A stretch of DNA of 64,000 bases from Chryseobacterium binzhouense (lineage in GTDB: Bacteria > Bacteroidota > Bacteroidia > Flavobacteriales > Weeksellaceae): positions 372,001 to 436,000 of the forward strand of contig NZ_VKOG01000003.1 in assembly GCF_007474545.1 (NCBI RefSeq), given 5' to 3'. The notes beneath the pieces were generated by a model. The model was not told the DNA's origin. It saw only the letters and a program-made list of their open reading frames with translations, and did not search any database. Positions within the stretch are counted from its first letter, which is position 1. Each line of letters starts with the position of its first letter. Below, piece by piece: positions 61,749-64,000 of this stretch. The position numbers and the translations under genes were made by a program.

Positions 61749-61858
61749 AATTGTCAGTTTTCCTGAATCATATCAATTATAATCGGAATGAATAATTGAT
61801 GGTATTCTGGAAATGTAGCAGTAAAATTAGCCATAAAGTTGATTGACCGCTGACAATT
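61749..61858. repeat. Inverted repeat in the emrA-emrB gap
   Basis: AATTGTCAG at 61749-61757 and CTGACAATT at 61850-61858 form a 9-bp perfect inverted repeat bounding about 92 nt in the otherwise tight operon. It also contains ATCAATTATAAT and GAATAATTGAT arms. It could be a small inserted palindromic repeat or an mRNA processing element. Confidence 0.4.
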
Positions 61859-61881
61859 TACTTTTTACATTGTAAAAAACT

Positions 61882-63459
61882 ATGCAGGATTCATTAGTAG
61901 AATACGGAGCACGGCGGGTAATCATTACGATTACTGCCATTCTATGTGCTTTGCTTGAAATTGTAGACTCAACCATCGTCAATGTTGCGCTGAATGAGAT
62001 GAAAGGAAATCTTGGTGCTACGCTTTCTGAAGTGGGCTGGGTAATTACAGCATATGCTATTGGTAACGTCATCATTGTTCCTATGACGAGCTGGCTTTCT
62101 CAGCAGTTTGGAAGACGGAATTACTTTGCGGCTTCCATTATGATATTTACTTTATTTTCATTTTTGTGCGGTAATGCGACCAATATCTGGGAACTTGTTT
62201 TCTTCAGACTGATGCAGGGAATTGGAGGCGGAGCTCTGCTTGTCACTTCACAGACTATTATAACCGAATCTTATCCGGTTGAAAAACGCAGCATGGCTCA
62301 GGCGATTTATGGTTTAGGAGTAATTATTGGTCCTACTCTTGGTCCGCCATTGGGAGGATATATCGTAGACAATTACAGCTGGCCATATATTTTCTATATT
62401 AATATTCCGATTGGAATTGCAGCAACTTTAATGACACTACAGTTTGTAAAAAGTCCGAAATTTTCTGAAAAAAGAAAAGTTTCTGATGTTGACTGGCTCG
62501 GTATTATGTTGTTGGCATTAACGGTAGGATCTCTTCAGTTTATTTTGGAAAGAGGACACGAAGAAGATTGGTTTGAAAGCGGAATGATCGTAACATTTAC
62601 AGCAACTGCAGTTATAGGATTTATTTTATTTCTGTGGCGTGAGCTTACCTTTAAATATCCGATTGTAGAATTAAGAGTCTTAAAAAACGGAAACCTCAGA
62701 ATCGGAACCGTAATGTCTTTCGTTTTAGGTTTTGGTTTGTACGGTTCCACTTTTATAGTTCCTTTGTATACTCAAAGTATTTTAGGGTGGACGGCGTTAC
62801 AGTCAGGAGCTTTAATGATCCCTGCCGCTCTCACAACAGCTTTTATGATGCCGATTATCGGAAGATTATTATCAAAAGGAGCGAAACAGCAGATTTTAGT
62901 TTCATTAGGATTACTTATATTTTTCATTTACAGCTTTTGGGGATATAAAATTCTTACTCCCGACACCAGTAAAGATGCATTTTTCTGGATGCTGATTGTA
63001 CGGGGAATGGGATTAGGGTTACTGTTTATTCCTATAACATCACTTTCCTTAAGTACATTAAAAGGACAGGAAATCGGACAGGGCGCCGCATTTACGGGAA
63101 TGATGAGACAATTGGGTGGTTCTTTCGGAATTGCTGCAATTACAACCTTTATTGCTAATGCGAGCCAAAAATACAGGGTGAATCTCATCAGTCATTTAGA
63201 CTCCAATGACTTCGATGTACAACAAAGGTTGCAGGGCTTAAAAGCCAGTTTCATAGCAAAAGGAATGACTCCCGATGCCGCAATGAATGCTGCTTATAAA
63301 ATCCTTGACCTGAATGTCACCAAACAAGCAACCGTTCTATCTTATATGGATGTTTTCCTCTATCTCGGTGTAGCGTTTTTAATTTGTATTCCGTTTATTT
63401 TATTTATAAGAGAAAGGAAAAGCAAAGAAAAAATAGATTTGAGCGAAGCATTACATTAA
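61882..63459 (+). CDS. DHA2-family MFS drug efflux permease (EmrB type)
   Basis: 525 residues with 14 predicted helices, as expected for DHA2 transporters. Motifs: the helix-1 DSTIVNVALNEM (motif D1), GWVITAYAIGNVIIVPMTSW followed by FGRRN (motif A), RLMQGIGGGALLV (motif B) and GLGVIIGPTLGPPLGGYIVD (motif C, drug antiporters). It expels hydrophobic drugs or acids in exchange for H+ through the EmrA-TolC tunnel. Terminator at 63467. Confidence 0.94.
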   Translation: MQDSLVEYGARRVIITITAILCALLEIVDSTIVNVALNEMKGNLGATLSEVGWVITAYAIGNVIIVPMTSWLSQQFGRRNYFAASIMIFTLFSFLCGNATNIWELVFFRLMQGIGGGALLVTSQTIITESYPVEKRSMAQAIYGLGVIIGPTLGPPLGGYIVDNYSWPYIFYINIPIGIAATLMTLQFVKSPKFSEKRKVSDVDWLGIMLLALTVGSLQFILERGHEEDWFESGMIVTFTATAVIGFILFLWRELTFKYPIVELRVLKNGNLRIGTVMSFVLGFGLYGSTFIVPLYTQSILGWTALQSGALMIPAALTTAFMMPIIGRLLSKGAKQQILVSLGLLIFFIYSFWGYKILTPDTSKDAFFWMLIVRGMGLGLLFIPITSLSLSTLKGQEIGQGAAFTGMMRQLGGSFGIAAITTFIANASQKYRVNLISHLDSNDFDVQQRLQGLKASFIAKGMTPDAAMNAAYKILDLNVTKQATVLSYMDVFLYLGVAFLICIPFILFIRERKSKEKIDLSEALH

Positions 63460-63466
63460 ACATCAG

Positions 63467-63494
63467 CCTCTGAAAATTTTCGGAGGTTTTTTGT
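63467..63494 (+). terminator. Terminator of the efflux operon
   Basis: Stem CCTCTGAA / TTCGGAGG (one T-G) with an AATT loop and a TTTTTTGTTT tail, 7 nt after the stop codon. Confidence 0.82.
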
Positions 63495-63532
63495 TTATTT
63501 ATAAGCTTCAAAACTCATTGAAAAGCATAAAA

Positions 63533-63561
63533 AAACAGCTTACTATTTTAGTAAGCTGTTT
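63533..63561 (-). terminator. Terminator of tRNA-Gln
   Basis: A 13-bp perfect stem (AAACAGCTTACTA / TAGTAAGCTGTTT) with a 3-nt loop; the minus strand continues TTTTATG. It lies 10 nt after the tRNA 3' end. Confidence 0.88.
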
Positions 63562-63571
63562 AAGTAATCAG

Positions 63572-63642
63572 TAGACCCACAGGGATTCGAACCCCAGATG
63601 ACTGAACCAAAATCAGTAGTGTTACCGCTACACCATGGGTCT
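63572..63642 (-). tRNA. tRNA-Gln (anticodon UUG)
   Basis: On the minus strand: acceptor AGACCCA / TGGGTCT with discriminator A, a D arm with GTAGCGGTAACAC, an anticodon stem ACTGA / TCAGT around loop TTTTGGT (anticodon TTG), and a T arm GGGGTTCGAATCCC. 71 nt; CCA is not encoded. Promoter and terminator are both visible. Confidence 0.97.
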
Positions 63643-63659
63643 CTGTTTGTTTTGTGGTG

Positions 63660-63689
63660 CAAATATACAGCGTTTTTGTTTATTTGCAA
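63660..63689 (-). promoter_or_regulatory. Promoter of tRNA-Gln
   Basis: The minus strand has TTG at 63689-63687, a 19-nt spacer and a perfect TATATTTG at 63667-63660, 17 nt before the tRNA. Confidence 0.78.
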
Positions 63690-63741
63690 ATACTTTTAAA
63701 ACTTTTTTTTAAATTTACTCAGAATTTATAAGGCTTACAAC

Positions 63742-64000
63742 GTGAAAATCGACTTCAATAATCTCAAAATTAATCAATTAAATCCCGAAAATAAATTTCA
63801 AAAAAAAATCATTTTTTTTTTAGAAGAATGGTTGTCTCACACGGAAAAAGTCAAAATTCAGACATCCGGCTCTACCGGAACACCCAAGATTTTTGAAATC
63901 GAAAAAAGCAGAATGCTTAGTTCCGCAAAAATGACCTGTGATTTTTTAGATTTAAAAAAAGAAAATTCAGCTTTGCTGTGTCTTCCTATTGAATATATCT
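63742..64000 (+). CDS. menE: AMP-binding ligase, MenE-like, N-terminal part
   Basis: The gene starts at a GTG (63742) and runs off the right edge; 86 codons are visible without a stop. The translation has EEWLSHTEKVKIQTSGSTGT followed by PK, the P-loop of ANL-superfamily adenylating enzymes. SSAKMTCDFLDLKKENSAL then LCLPIEYI follows, the pattern of the short Bacteroidota o-succinylbenzoate-CoA ligases of menaquinone synthesis. Only about a quarter of the protein is visible, so the menE call is probable, not certain. No ATG lies near the predicted start. Confidence 0.75.
   Translation, partial: MKIDFNNLKINQLNPENKFQKKIIFFLEEWLSHTEKVKIQTSGSTGTPKIFEIEKSRMLSSAKMTCDFLDLKKENSALLCLPIEYI

Noticed and set aside
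1-64000. Prophage, integron, transposase or toxin-antitoxin locus
   Set aside because: No integrase, transposase, phage structural or toxin gene was recognised; the Imm22-like proteins have no toxin partner nearby.

Overview
The window reads as a chromosomal segment of a low-GC member of the Bacteroidota, most likely Flavobacteriia of the Chryseobacterium/Elizabethkingia (Weeksellaceae) type. The signs are the gliding lipoprotein GldD, a peptidase with a type IX secretion (T9SS) sorting domain, a flavobacterial glycosylasparaginase, Bacteroidota-type promoters (TTG, a spacer, then TAnnTTTG), A-rich leaders with no clear Shine-Dalgarno sequences, and families largely confined to this phylum (GSCFA, DUF4834, YpdA, DUF4269). 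No rRNA operon, phage, transposase or CRISPR array is visible. The genus is inferred from gene content, not from a search.

Layout. 1-7.2 kb: end of a SpoU-type RNA methyltransferase, a lipoprotein, a DUF4834/YfhO/glycosyltransferase module and two orphan lipoproteins. 7.2-12.2 kb: YpdA, a TonB-dependent receptor, ribosomal protein L19 and a dicarboxylate/amino-acid symporter. 12.3-17.3 kb: a YcxB-like protein, then a leftward operon running polyprenyl synthetase > GSCFA > DUF4269 > TatD > polytopic membrane protein. 17.3-23.4 kb (leftward): M1 peptidase with T9SS signal, D-Ala-D-Ala carboxypeptidase, PriA. 23.6-27 kb: LptB with an unusual C-terminal extension, a lipocalin-like lipoprotein, a WYL regulator and a DinB protein.

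27-35 kb (leftward) is a glycoprotein-degradation island: beta-mannosidase, GxxExxY protein, a 0.65-kb tandem array of about 163-bp palindromic units, CutC, glycosylasparaginase and GH20 hexosaminidase. Together the three hydrolases could take apart the core of N-linked glycans. 35-51 kb: DUF4197 protein, a dispersed intergenic element, a two-subunit CoA transferase, DNA polymerase I, a SurA-like isomerase, a PfkB kinase, GldD, MutY, an M13 peptidase, a small Imm22-like protein, a ClC transporter, a 2-oxo-acid dehydrogenase E2 and a SAM hydrolase. 51-57 kb: PhoH, an outer-membrane protein, NUDIX and SRPBCC proteins, and a leftward envelope group (FadL-like barrel > LptC > AnmK). 57-64 kb: DNA polymerase III delta', a TetR-TolC-EmrA-EmrB efflux operon, tRNA-Gln(UUG) and the start of a MenE-like ligase.

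Most of the window is ordinary core genome. The parts most worth a second look are: (1) the palindromic tandem array beside a predicted PD-(D/E)XK-type GxxExxY gene; (2) LptB carrying a C-terminal domain that resembles immunity protein 22, with a stand-alone relative 23 kb away; (3) several small intergenic repeats; and (4) genes whose -7 promoter element lies only 4-5 nt before the start codon, suggesting leaderless mRNAs.
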